From Betaproteobacteria bacterium (GTDB lineage Bacteria > Pseudomonadota > Gammaproteobacteria > Burkholderiales > SG8-39), in the NCBI GenBank assembly GCA_016868105.1, contig VGIA01000010.1, forward strand, positions 1 to 39,749: 39,749 bases of DNA, read 5' to 3'. Within the stretch, counting starts at the first letter, position 1. The number at the start of each line of letters is the position of its first letter. Below the pieces are notes generated by a model. That model made no database searches. It was not told where the DNA came from and was given only the letters and a program-made list of their open reading frames with translations. The translations under genes and the position numbers were made by a program. Positions 24,930 through 37,184 of the stretch are shown here, one piece after another.

Positions 24930-25244
24930 CTAGAACTTGATCTTGCCCACCAGGTGGTCCTTCCACATCACCCAGTCCCCGGCGAAGCTGTAGAAGGGGT
25001 GCTTGAAGGTGGCGGGGCGGTTCTTCTCGAAGACGAAGTGCCCGACCCAGGCAAAGGCATAGCCGCACACCAGCGCCGCCAGCAGCCACCAGAAGTTGAG
25101 CGTCGAGAACGCGTGCAGCACGAATACCAACCCCAGCGTGGTGCCGACGAAATGCAGCCGCCGGCAGCTGCGGTTGGCATGCTCCGAGAGGTAGAAGGGA
25201 TAGAACTCCGCAAACCTCGAATAGCGCTTGGCTGGCTTGGCCAT
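24930..25244 (-). CDS. DUF962/Mpo1-like small membrane protein
   Basis: A 104-residue protein of the DUF962 (YGL010w/Mpo1-like) family. The histidines conserved in the family are present: His22 and His31 ([15 protein letters not shown]), His69 (AWVGHFVFEKNRP) and His82 (ATFKHPFYS). Two hydrophobic segments (about 33-47 and 52-68) suggest membrane insertion. Yeast Mpo1 is an iron-dependent dioxygenase in the alpha-oxidation of 2-hydroxy fatty acids from phytosphingosine; bacterial members are mostly uncharacterised. It lies 11 bases downstream of the ETF-QO gene on the same strand, which hints at a link to fatty-acid oxidation. Confidence 0.88.
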   Translation of the reverse strand: MAKPAKRYSRFAEFYPFYLSEHANRSCRRLHFVGTTLGLVFVLHAFSTLNFWWLLAALVCGYAFAWVGHFVFEKNRPATFKHPFYSFAGDWVMWKDHLVGKIKF

Positions 25245-25255
25245 GGTGCCTCCTC

Positions 25256-26890
25256 CTACATGTTCGGGTAATTGGGCCCGCCGCCGCCCTCGGGCGTGAC
25301 CCAGACGATGTTCTGCGTCGGGTCCTTGATGTCGCAGGTCTTGCAGTGCACGCAGTTCTGCGCGTTGATCTGCAGGCGGGGATTGGCGCCGCCCTCGTCG
25401 CGCACGATCTCGTAGACGCCCGCCGGGCAGTAGCGCTGCTCGGGTGCGTCGTACCGTTCCAGGTTGACGTTCACCGGGACCGAGGCGTCCTTCAGCGTGA
25501 GGTGGATCGGCTGATCCTCGCCGTGGTTGGTGGCGGAGAAGGACACGCTGGTGAGGCGATCGAACGTAAGCACTCCGTCTGGCTTCGGATAGGCGATGGG
25601 CTCGACCTGCGCCTTTCTTTTCAGCGTTTCATGGTCGGCGTGGTCGTGGCGCAGGGTCCAGGGCGCCTTGCCACCGAACACCACCTGGTCGATGCCGACC
25701 ATCAGGGTGCCGGTGTACAGGCCCCTGGACATCCAGGGCTTGAAGTTGCGCGCCCGGTACAGCTCGTCGAACAGCCAGGACTGGCGGAACGTCTCCGGAT
25801 AGGCCGTCAGTTCGTCGCGCGAACGGCCCTGGCCCAGCGCCTCGGCCGCGGCTTCCGCCGCCAGCATCCCGGACTTGATGGCGCAGTGGCTGCCCTTGAT
25901 GCGCGAGGCGTTCAGGTAGCCGGCGTCGTCGCCGATGAGGCAGCCGCCGGGAAACACCGTCTTGGGCAGCGACTGCAGGCCGCCGGCGGCAATGGCGCGC
26001 GCGCCGTAAGCGATGCGCTTGCCGCCCTCGAGGATGCCGCGGATCGACGGGTGCGTCTTGTAGCGCTGGAATTCCTCGTAGGGGCTAAGGTAGGGGTTGG
26101 CGTAGCCCAGGCCGACCACGAAGCCCACCGCGACCTGGTTGCTCTCCAGGTGGTACAGGAACGAGCCGCCGTAGGTGTCGCGCTCAAGCGGCCAGCCGGC
26201 GGTGTGCAGCACCAGGCCGGGCCGGTGCTGCTCCGGCTTCACCTCCCACAGCTCCTTCAAGCCGATGCCGTAGACCTGCGGATCCACGCCCTTCCTCAGG
26301 TCGAACTTCGCCTCCAGCAGCTTGCCGAGGTTGCCGCGGCAGCCTTCGGCGAAGAAGGTGTATTTCGCATGCAGCTCCATGCCGGGCTGGTAGGCATCGG
26401 TCTTCTCGCCCTTGCGGCTGAGGCCCATGTCGCCGGTGGCCACCCCCTTGACCGCACCGCTCTCGTCGTACAGCACCTCCGCGGCGGCGAAGCCGGGGAA
26501 GACCTCCACGCCCGCGGCCTCGGCCTGCTGGCCCAGCCAGCGCGTGACGCTGCCCAGGCTGATGACGTAGTTGCCGTGGTTCTGGAAGCAGGCCGGCAGC
26601 AGCCAGTTGGGCGTCTTGAGCGAGCCCGATGCAGTGAGGAACAGGAACCGGTCTTCGCTCACCGGGACGTTCAGCGGTGCACCCTTCGACTTCCAGTCGG
26701 GAAACAGCTCGTCGATGGCGCGCGGGTCCATCACTGCGCCCGAAAGGATGTGGGCGCCGATCTCCGAGCCCTTCTCCAGCACGCACACCGAGACCCCGGG
26801 GGACAGTTGCTTGAGGCGGATCGCGGCGGCGAGGCCGGCAGGGCCGCCGCCGACCACCACGACGTCGTACTCCATGGATTCGCGGATCAT
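25256..26890 (-). CDS. Electron transfer flavoprotein-ubiquinone oxidoreductase
   Basis: Inner-membrane-associated FAD and [4Fe-4S] enzyme of 544 residues that passes electrons from EtfAB to ubiquinone. The FAD motif [10 protein letters not shown] starts at residue 14. The cluster cysteines are Cys488 (RYCPAGVYE), Cys513, Cys516 and Cys519 ([16 protein letters not shown]). The end [10 protein letters not shown] is typical. Two starts are possible: MIRESMEYD (26890), favoured because relatives carry a similar N-terminus, or MEYD (26875). Neither has a Shine-Dalgarno site. A perfect -10 box lies 6 bases before the first. The gene order ETF-QO then DUF962 forms a short operon divergent from the thioesterase. 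Confidence 0.96.
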   Translation of the reverse strand: MIRESMEYDVVVVGGGPAGLAAAIRLKQLSPGVSVCVLEKGSEIGAHILSGAVMDPRAIDELFPDWKSKGAPLNVPVSEDRFLFLTASGSLKTPNWLLPACFQNHGNYVISLGSVTRWLGQQAEAAGVEVFPGFAAAEVLYDESGAVKGVATGDMGLSRKGEKTDAYQPGMELHAKYTFFAEGCRGNLGKLLEAKFDLRKGVDPQVYGIGLKELWEVKPEQHRPGLVLHTAGWPLERDTYGGSFLYHLESNQVAVGFVVGLGYANPYLSPYEEFQRYKTHPSIRGILEGGKRIAYGARAIAAGGLQSLPKTVFPGGCLIGDDAGYLNASRIKGSHCAIKSGMLAAEAAAEALGQGRSRDELTAYPETFRQSWLFDELYRARNFKPWMSRGLYTGTLMVGIDQVVFGGKAPWTLRHDHADHETLKRKAQVEPIAYPKPDGVLTFDRLTSVSFSATNHGEDQPIHLTLKDASVPVNVNLERYDAPEQRYCPAGVYEIVRDEGGANPRLQINAQNCVHCKTCDIKDPTQNIVWVTPEGGGGPNYPNM

Positions 26891-26896
26891 GCGCGC

Positions 26897-26906
26897 ATTA
26901 TATGAT
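26897..26906. promoter_or_regulatory. Overlapping divergent -10 boxes
   Basis: On the minus strand 26902-26897 reads TATAAT, placing transcription start close to the ETF-QO ATG at 26890. On the plus strand 26901-26906 reads TATGAT, placing transcription start close to the thioesterase ATG at 26914. The 23 bases between the two genes leave little or no room for leaders, so both messages may be leaderless or nearly so. Confidence 0.45.
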
Positions 26907-26913
26907 TCAGGCC

Positions 26914-27339
26914 ATGGACGAGAAGAGAACGCTGGCGCATGTCGAGCGCATCCCGATTCGCTGGGGCGACATGGACGCGATGGGCCATGTCAACAACACG
27001 GTCTATTTCCGCTTCATGGAGCAGGCGCGCATCAGCTGGTTCGACCGCCTGGTGCCGGAGGATGCGGCCTGGAAGTCCACCGGCATCGTGATCGCGAACG
27101 CGTCCTGCAACTACCAGCGCGCGCTGACCTACCCGGGCACGGTGGAAGTCCGACTCTACGTCGGGGAGCCGGGCGGAGCGAGCGTGCCGACCTTCTACGA
27201 GCTGCGGCTCGAGGGCGATCCGCTTCCCTATGCCGAGGGCGCGGCGGTGGTGGTGTTCGTGGACCTGGTGAGCCAGAAGTCCAAGCGGATCCCCGAGGAC
27301 ATCCGGTCGCGCCTCGAGCGCACGCAAGCGCCGGCATGA
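26914..27339 (+). CDS. Hot-dog fold acyl-CoA thioesterase (4HBT/YbgC-like)
   Basis: A 141-residue single hot-dog thioesterase that hydrolyses acyl-CoA to acid and CoA. The active-site segment [20 protein letters not shown] (Asp19 or Asp21, His25, Asn27) is classic for the 4-hydroxybenzoyl-CoA thioesterase family, followed by [13 protein letters not shown] use the ATG at 26914; an in-frame ATG at 26902 would add four residues but overlaps the -10 box. Its stop overlaps the acetoacetyl-CoA synthetase ATG (ATGA), so the two are coupled, perhaps controlling the balance of free acids and CoA esters. Confidence 0.92.
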   Translation: MDEKRTLAHVERIPIRWGDMDAMGHVNNTVYFRFMEQARISWFDRLVPEDAAWKSTGIVIANASCNYQRALTYPGTVEVRLYVGEPGGASVPTFYELRLEGDPLPYAEGAAVVVFVDLVSQKSKRIPEDIRSRLERTQAPA

Positions 27340-29258
27340 GCGATTCGCCGCTCTGGCGTCCGAGCCCGGACCGGGCCGCTCAGACCCTGATCGCGCGCTT
27401 CATGGCCGAGGCGGGGCAACAGGACTACGCCGCGCTGCACCGCTGGTCCGTCGAGCACAGCGAGGACTTCTGGAACCGGGTCTGGGAATTTGCGGGCGTA
27501 CGAGGCACCAAGGGGGCGCGCACGCTGGTGAACGGCGAGCGCATGCCGGGGGCGAAGTGGTTCCCGGATGGGCGGCTGAATTTCGCCGACAACCTGCTGC
27601 GCGATCGCAGCGGCAGCGACGCCATCGTGTTCTGGGGCGAGGAGCGCATCCGGCGGCGCCTGAGCCGTGCCGAACTGCATGACCTGGTATCGCGCCTGGC
27701 GCAGGCATTGCGGGCGGCGGGCGTGGGCAAGGGCGACCGCGTCGCAGGCTACCTGCCGAACCTGCCCGAGGGCGTGGCGGCGATGCTCGCCACCGTCAGC
27801 ATCGGTGCCATCTGGTCGTCCTGCTCGCCGGACTTCGGCGTCCAGGGCGTGCTCGACCGCTTCGGCCAGATCGCCCCCAGGGTGTTCTTCTGCGCCGACG
27901 GCTACCTCTATGGCGGCAAGGAGTTCGATTCGTCACAGAAGGCGAGGGACATTCTCGCCGGGCTGCCCGGCCAACCCCGCTGCGTCACCGTTCCCTACAC
28001 CGGGTCGGGCGCGGTGGTGGGCGAGCCCCTGGAGGCGTTTATCGGTCCGTTCGCCGCGGGGCCGGTCGCCTTCGAGCCGGTCGAATTCAACCACCCGCTC
28101 TACATCCTTTACTCCTCGGGCACCACGGGCGTGCCGAAATGCATCGTGCACGGCACCGGCGGCACGCTGCTGCAGCACCTGAAGGAACATCAACTGCACA
28201 GCGACCTGCGGCCCGGCGACCGGCTGTTCTACTTCACCACGCTGGGCTGGATGATGTGGAACTGGCTCGTTTCCGGCCTTGCCTCCGGCGCGACGCTGCT
28301 GCTGTACGAAGGCTCGCCCTTCGTCTCCCGGGGACGCATCCTGTTTGATTTCGCGGACGCCGAGCGCATGACGCACTTCGGCACCTCGGCGAAGTTCATC
28401 GATGCTATCGCCAAGATCAACCTCAAGCCGCGCCAAAGCCACCGGCTGGAACAGCTGCGGGTCATGCTCTCCACCGGTTCGCCGCTGGTGCCCGAAGGCT
28501 TCGACTATGTCTACGGCAGCATCAAGCAGGACCTGTGTCTCGCCTCCATTTCCGGCGGCACCGACATCGTGTCCTGCTTCGTGCTGGGGAACCCCGCCGG
28601 GCCGGTCTGGCGGGGCGAGATCCAGGCCAAGGGCCTGGGGCTCGCGGTGGAGGTCTTCGGCGAGGACGGCCGGCCGCTCAAGTCCGGCAAGGGCGAGCTG
28701 GTCTGCACCCGGCCCTTCCCCGCGATGCCGATCGGGTTCTGGAACGACCCGGACGGGGCGAAGTACCGCGCGGCCTACTTCGAGCGTTTTCCGAACCTCT
28801 GGCGCCACGGCGACTGGTGCGAGGAGACGGCGCACGACGGCATGGTCATCTACGGCCGCTCGGACGCGGTGCTCAATCCGGGCGGGGTGCGCATCGGCAC
28901 TGCCGAGATCTACCGCCAGGTGGAGCAGCTTGAGGAGGTGGTGGAGGCGCTGGTGATCGGCCAGGACTGGGCCGGTGACGTGCGCGTGGTGCTGTTCGTC
29001 AAGCTGAAGGAGGGCCTGGTGCTGGACGAGGCACTGGTCGCCCGCATCAAGCAGCAGGTGCGCGCCAACACCACGCCGCGCCACGTGCCGGACAAGGTGT
29101 TGCAGGTTCCCGACATCCCGCGCACCAAGAGCGGCAAGATCGTCGAGCTCGCGGTGCGCGACCTGATCCACGGGCGGGCGGTGAAGAACCAGGAGGCGCT
29201 GGCCAACCCGGAGGCGCTGGCGTATTTCCGGGGGCGGGCGGAGCTGGCGCAGAGCTAG
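27336..29258 (+). CDS. Acetoacetyl-CoA synthetase
   Basis: ANL-family ligase of 640 residues that converts acetoacetate, ATP and CoA to acetoacetyl-CoA. The N-terminal acetyl-CoA-synthetase-like domain ([13 protein letters not shown] and [17 protein letters not shown]) and the P-loop [10 protein letters not shown] (259-268) are clear. [16 protein letters not shown] is a hallmark of this enzyme. The catalytic lysine is Lys601 in [10 protein letters not shown]. Length and sequence match AacS rather than acetyl-CoA synthetase. It is coupled to the thioesterase gene upstream. It would salvage ketone bodies formed during fatty-acid or amino-acid breakdown, or feed polyhydroxybutyrate turnover. Confidence 0.95.
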   Translation: MSDSPLWRPSPDRAAQTLIARFMAEAGQQDYAALHRWSVEHSEDFWNRVWEFAGVRGTKGARTLVNGERMPGAKWFPDGRLNFADNLLRDRSGSDAIVFWGEERIRRRLSRAELHDLVSRLAQALRAAGVGKGDRVAGYLPNLPEGVAAMLATVSIGAIWSSCSPDFGVQGVLDRFGQIAPRVFFCADGYLYGGKEFDSSQKARDILAGLPGQPRCVTVPYTGSGAVVGEPLEAFIGPFAAGPVAFEPVEFNHPLYILYSSGTTGVPKCIVHGTGGTLLQHLKEHQLHSDLRPGDRLFYFTTLGWMMWNWLVSGLASGATLLLYEGSPFVSRGRILFDFADAERMTHFGTSAKFIDAIAKINLKPRQSHRLEQLRVMLSTGSPLVPEGFDYVYGSIKQDLCLASISGGTDIVSCFVLGNPAGPVWRGEIQAKGLGLAVEVFGEDGRPLKSGKGELVCTRPFPAMPIGFWNDPDGAKYRAAYFERFPNLWRHGDWCEETAHDGMVIYGRSDAVLNPGGVRIGTAEIYRQVEQLEEVVEALVIGQDWAGDVRVVLFVKLKEGLVLDEALVARIKQQVRANTTPRHVPDKVLQVPDIPRTKSGKIVELAVRDLIHGRAVKNQEALANPEALAYFRGRAELAQS

Positions 29259-33397
<4,139 letters not shown>

Positions 33398-33401
<4 letters not shown>

Positions 33402-34639
33402 GCGGTTCCCGGCAACGCATCGCGTTCCGCAACGCGGCGCTGTTCGACAGCCGCGCCGGGGTGATGCGCCCCGGCGCCACGGTGGTGGTGGAAGGGGGCT
33501 TGATCGCCGGGGTCGAGTTCGGCGCGGTGACGGTCGACGACGCGCTGGTGCACGACCTTGCGGGCAGGGCGCTGCTGCCGGGCCTGATCGACGCCCATGT
33601 TCATGTCACCGCGGTCAGCCACGACGTCCTGCGCCTGGCGCTGACGCCACCGTCCCTGATCACTGCGCAGTCCAAGGAAGTCCTGGAAGGCATGCTGGCG
33701 CGCGGCTTTACCTCCGTGCGCGACGCCGCGGGCGCCGATTTCGGCCTCGCCGAGGCCGTGGAGCGCGGCCTGTTCGCCGGCCCGCGCCTGTTCATCTCCG
33801 GCCAGCCCCTGTCGCAGACCGGCGGCCACGGCGACGTGCGGCCCAAGGGCGCACGCAGCATGATCTGCACCTGCGCGGGCCTGGGTCTCTACGGCGCCAT
33901 CGCCGATGGCGTCGGCGAGGTGCGCAAGGCCGCGCGCGACCAGCTGCGCAACGGCGCCAGCCAGATCAAGGTCATGGCCGGGGGCGGGGTGATGAGCCCC
34001 ACCGACCCGATCGAGGGCGCGCAGTATTCGATGGAAGAGCTGCGCGCTGCCTGCGAGGAGGCCGAGGCCGCCGGGACTTACGTCATGGCGCACGCCTACT
34101 CGCCCAGTGCCATCGAGCGCGCGGTGCGCGCCGGGGTGCGCTCGATCGAGCATGGCAACCTGCTGGACGAGGCGGCGGCGCGGACCATGAAGGCCTGCGG
34201 CGCGTTCCTGGTGCCGACCCTGGCGACCTACGCGGCGCTGGCGGAGGAGGCCGGCGGCCTGAACGTTTCGCCAGCGCAGCGGGAGAAGCTGCGCCGAGTC
34301 CAGGACCGCGGCATCGAGGCGATCCGCATCGCCAAGGCCGAGGGCGTGCCGATCGCCTTCGGCACCGACCTGCTGGGCCACATGCACCCCCGGCAGGCGA
34401 CGGAGTATGCGCTGCGGGCGCCGGCGCTCAGCCCGGCGGAAATCCTGCGGGGTGCGACCAGCATCGCCGCCGACCTGCTCCAGCAGCCGGGAAAGATCGG
34501 CGTCATCGCGCCCGGAGCCTATGCCGACCTGGTGGTGGTGGAAGGCGACCCGACGCAGAGCCTGCAAATGCTAACGGCCCCGGGAGTGGGGCCGTTGGCG
34601 GTCATGAAGCAGGGCCGGTTCTACCTCAACCGGCTCTAG
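33398..34639 (+). CDS. Metal-dependent amidohydrolase (imidazolonepropionase/prolidase-like)
   Basis: Amidohydrolase-superfamily protein of 413 residues. Metal and catalytic residues appear in order: His67 and His69 (IDAHVHV), Lys191 ([12 protein letters not shown], the likely carbamylated lysine), His232 (VMAHAYS), His252 (SIEHGNLLD) and Asp324 (FGTDLLG). This Lys-containing group includes Xaa-Pro/Arg/Lys carboxypeptidases and other peptide or amide hydrolases. I choose the GTG at 33398, which forms a GTGA overlap with the ftsB stop and begins at family-like sequence ([13 protein letters not shown]). No signal peptide is seen. Its place in a pyrG-kdsA-eno-ftsB unit is unusual and probably incidental. 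It ends 9 bases from the convergent solute-binding protein gene. Confidence 0.9.
34571..34598 (+). other. Strong hairpin inside the amidohydrolase 3' end
   Basis: AACGGCCCC (34573-34581) and GGGGCCGTT (34588-34596) form a perfect 9-bp stem with a 6-base loop; a G-T and a C-G pair can extend it to 11. It lies about 40 bases before the stop codon, at the junction with a convergent gene. No T-run follows, so a classical terminator is not supported. It could protect mRNA ends or pause RNA polymerase. Confidence 0.5.
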
Positions 34640-34648
34640 GCGGAACCG

Positions 34649-36232
34649 CTAGCTGCCGCCGCCCACGCGCGTGAAGCGCGACTGGTGCCGGTCGTCGGCG
34701 CTATGCACCGCGGTGACGCCCTTTTTCATCGCCCAGGGCCGCAACTGGTGGTGCAGCGGGATGTAATAGGCCTCATCCCGCGTCTTCTCCAGCGCCTCCT
34801 TGAGCAGCGCATCGCGCGCCTTGGGGTCGGTCGCGATCTTGATGGCGTCGATGGTGTTGTCCAGCTTGGGATCGCTCACCCGCCCCTGGTTGAAGTTGCC
34901 GTCCGCGCCCGTGGTCTTGGTGCGCACCAGCGACTGCAAGGTGTAGAGCGCGTCGAAGGTCGCCACGCCCCAACCCAGCAGATAGGCGCTGGAGTCCATG
35001 TTCAGGATCTTGGGGATGAAGTTGGCGAACGGCATGGAATTCAGCTTCACCGTCACGCCCGCCTTGGCCCACATGCCCACCAGCGCCTGGCAGATCTTCT
35101 CGTCGTTGACGTAGCGGTTGTTCGGGCAGTCGAGCGTGACCTCGAAGCCGTTTGGGTAACCCGCTTCCGACAGCAGCTTCTTCGCCGCCGCGACGTCCAC
35201 CTTCGGGAACAGGTCGATCGCCTTGGAGTGGCCGTGCACGCCCGGGGCGACCATGATGCCCGCCGGGATCGACAGGCCGCGCATGGTGACGCGCTTGATC
35301 GCCTCGCGATCCACGGTCATGTTGAGGGCCCGGCGCACGCGCACGTCCTTGAAGGGGTTCTTGCCCTTGACATTGGAGTACTTGAGCTCGTCGTTGTGCT
35401 GGTCCATGCCGATGAAGATGGTGCGCACCTCATGGCCGTCCAGCACCTTGAGCTTCGCATTGTTGCGCAGGCGCTCGACGTCCTGCACCGGCAGGTCGGT
35501 GACCAGGTCCACGTCGCCGGCGATCAGCGCGGCGACGCGGGTGGCGTCGGCCTTGACCGGGTTGTAGGTGACCTCGGTGACGTTGCCATCCAGCTTGCCC
35601 CACCAGCCCTTGTTGACCTCGAAGGCGATGTTCTTGTCCGGCGACCAGCCCTTGATCATGTAGGGGCCGGTGCCGTTGACATTGCGCGAGGCGAAGGTCT
35701 CCTCCTTCTTCTTGTAGTCCTGGACGTTGGTCGACTTGGTCTTCTCGGACCAGGCCTTGCTCATGATGCGGAAGTCGGTGATGTTCCGCAGCAGCACCGG
35801 CACCGGGCCGGAGAGGATGAAGTCGACGGTGAAGTCGTCGATCTTCTTCACTTCCTTGATGCCGGTGACGTAGATCTGCATCGTGCCCTGCGGCTGCTGG
35901 ATGCGGCCGAACGAGAACACCACGTCGTCGGCGGTGAAGGGCGAGCCGTCGTGGAACTTGACGCCCTTGCGCAGGTTGAAGCGGTAATGGGTGTCGGACA
36001 GCTGCTTCCAGCCGGTGGCGAGCGCAGGCTCCACCTTGTAGTCCTTGGTGTAGCGCACCAGGCCCTCGTAGGAGTGCTGCAGGATGGCGTTGGTGGTGGC
36101 ATGGTTTTGCGAGTGCACGTCCAGCGTCAGGATGTCGTTCTGGGCCGCCCATTTCAGCGGCGCGGCCTGCGCGGCGCCGGGGCCCAGCGCGGCGGCGACC
36201 GCAGCGGCCATCAGGATGGATCTGAATGTCAC
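34649..36232 (-). CDS. Peptide/nickel-type ABC transporter solute-binding protein (SBP family 5)
   Basis: Periplasmic binding protein of 527 residues. Translation probably starts at a GTG (36232), which has a perfect AGGAGG (36241-36246, minus strand) 8 bases upstream. The signal peptide VTFRSILMAAAVAAALGPG...AQA would be cleaved before APLKWAAQNDILTLD. Family 5 features are the SYEGLVRYTKDYKVEPALAT segment, WKQLSDTHYRFNLRKGVKFH, DVVFSFGRI and GTGPYMIKGW. No permease or ATPase gene adjoins it. The partial ABC operon at the left end of the window is 34 kb away and on the other strand, so a shared transporter is possible but unproven. Divergent from the dioxygenase-like gene. Confidence 0.94.
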   Translation of the reverse strand: MTFRSILMAAAVAAALGPGAAQAAPLKWAAQNDILTLDVHSQNHATTNAILQHSYEGLVRYTKDYKVEPALATGWKQLSDTHYRFNLRKGVKFHDGSPFTADDVVFSFGRIQQPQGTMQIYVTGIKEVKKIDDFTVDFILSGPVPVLLRNITDFRIMSKAWSEKTKSTNVQDYKKKEETFASRNVNGTGPYMIKGWSPDKNIAFEVNKGWWGKLDGNVTEVTYNPVKADATRVAALIAGDVDLVTDLPVQDVERLRNNAKLKVLDGHEVRTIFIGMDQHNDELKYSNVKGKNPFKDVRVRRALNMTVDREAIKRVTMRGLSIPAGIMVAPGVHGHSKAIDLFPKVDVAAAKKLLSEAGYPNGFEVTLDCPNNRYVNDEKICQALVGMWAKAGVTVKLNSMPFANFIPKILNMDSSAYLLGWGVATFDALYTLQSLVRTKTTGADGNFNQGRVSDPKLDNTIDAIKIATDPKARDALLKEALEKTRDEAYYIPLHHQLRPWAMKKGVTAVHSADDRHQSRFTRVGGGS

Positions 36233-36256
36233 GTTTTGTTCCTCCTCAGGATTGGG

Positions 36257-36277
36257 ATTCCGGGATGTTCCCGGGAT
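36257..36277 (-). promoter_or_regulatory. Inverted repeat in the leader of the solute-binding protein gene
   Basis: ATTCCGGGA and TCCCGGGAT, 9-bp arms (one G-T pair) with a 3-base loop, between the candidate -10 box (36288-36283) and the Shine-Dalgarno site. It could be an operator or a stem at the 5' end of the mRNA. Confidence 0.4.
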
Positions 36278-36282
36278 ACCCG

Positions 36283-36288
36283 AGTCTA
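36283..36288 (-). promoter_or_regulatory. Candidate -10 box for the solute-binding protein gene
   Basis: TAGACT on the minus strand, 50 bases upstream of the GTG start. No convincing -35. It stands back to back with a TATAAT on the other strand. Confidence 0.35.
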
Positions 36289-36300
36289 GCAGACCGGCCC

Positions 36301-36306
36301 TATAAT
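36301..36306 (+). promoter_or_regulatory. -10 box for the dioxygenase-SAF operon
   Basis: Perfect TATAAT, 32 bases before the ATG at 36339, giving a leader of about 26 bases that contains the Shine-Dalgarno sequence AGGGAGG (36327-36333). The -35 region is not consensus-like, which suggests an activator may be needed. Confidence 0.55.
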
Positions 36307-36338
36307 CGGAGGCTCCGGAATCGCCCAGGGAGGCCGGG

Positions 36339-37184
36339 ATGAGGCTCAAGCAAGCGCAGGTGGCACAGTTCGAACGGGACGGGTACCTGTTCTTCCCGGG
36401 CCATTTCAGCCCCTCCGAGGTCCAGGCCCTGGTGGATGAGGTGCCGGCCCTGTATGCCCAGCGCCGCCCGGAGAACGTGCGCGAGAAGACCGGGGACGCG
36501 GTGCGGACCAACTTCGCGGCTCACCTGTACAGCGCCCCTTTCGCCCGCCTCGCCCGCCACCCGCGCATGGTCGAGCCGGTGCGCCAGCTGTTCGGCGAGC
36601 CGGTTTACATGCACCAGTTCAAGATCAACGGCAAGCAGGCCTTCGACGGCGACCTCTGGCAGTGGCACCAGGACTACGGCACCTGGAAGAACGACGACCA
36701 GATGCCGGAGGCACGCGCGATGAACGTGGCCATCTTCCTGGACGAGGTCAACGAGTTCAACGGGCCGCTGATGTTCATCCCGGGCAGCCACAAGCTCGGG
36801 GTGCTGGAGGCGGCGCACGACACCTCCACCACCAGCTACCCGCTGTGGACCATCAACAACGACACCATCCGCAGGCTGACCGAGCGCGGCGGCATCGTCG
36901 CCCCCAAGGGGCCGGCGGGCTCCATGATCCTGTTCCACGGCTGCCTGGTGCACGCCTCGGCCTCCAACCTGTCGCCCTGGAACCGGGTCAGCGTCTACCT
37001 GTCGCTGTGCGCGGTGTCCAACCACATCCGTCGCTTCAAGCGCCCGGGCTACATTGCGCACCGCGACTTCACCCCCATCGAGTGCCTGCCGGACGACTGC
37101 CTGCTGAAGGACTACGTGGTGCCGCTGCCCTGGAAGGACGGCACCCCGGCCGAGGAACTGCGGGGCGCGCTGAAGGCTGCATGA
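36339..37184 (+). CDS. Phytanoyl-CoA dioxygenase (PhyH) family oxygenase, ectoine-hydroxylase-like
   Basis: A 281-residue non-haem iron, 2-oxoglutarate-dependent oxygenase. The iron triad is His110 and Asp112 (WQWHQDYGTW) with distal His205 (GCLVHASASN); Arg216 (PWNRVSVYLS) is placed to bind 2-oxoglutarate. The MHQFKINGKQAFDG strand and NGPLMFIPGSHKLG loop resemble ectoine hydroxylase EctD and related small-molecule hydroxylases more than human PhyH. It should hydroxylate a small polar substrate, which I cannot name. A good Shine-Dalgarno site supports the start. It is coupled by ATGA to the Rossmann-SAF gene and diverges from a peptide-type binding protein gene, so import, hydroxylation and oxidation of one compound is a fair hypothesis. 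Confidence 0.9.
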   Translation: MRLKQAQVAQFERDGYLFFPGHFSPSEVQALVDEVPALYAQRRPENVREKTGDAVRTNFAAHLYSAPFARLARHPRMVEPVRQLFGEPVYMHQFKINGKQAFDGDLWQWHQDYGTWKNDDQMPEARAMNVAIFLDEVNEFNGPLMFIPGSHKLGVLEAAHDTSTTSYPLWTINNDTIRRLTERGGIVAPKGPAGSMILFHGCLVHASASNLSPWNRVSVYLSLCAVSNHIRRFKRPGYIAHRDFTPIECLPDDCLLKDYVVPLPWKDGTPAEELRGALKAA

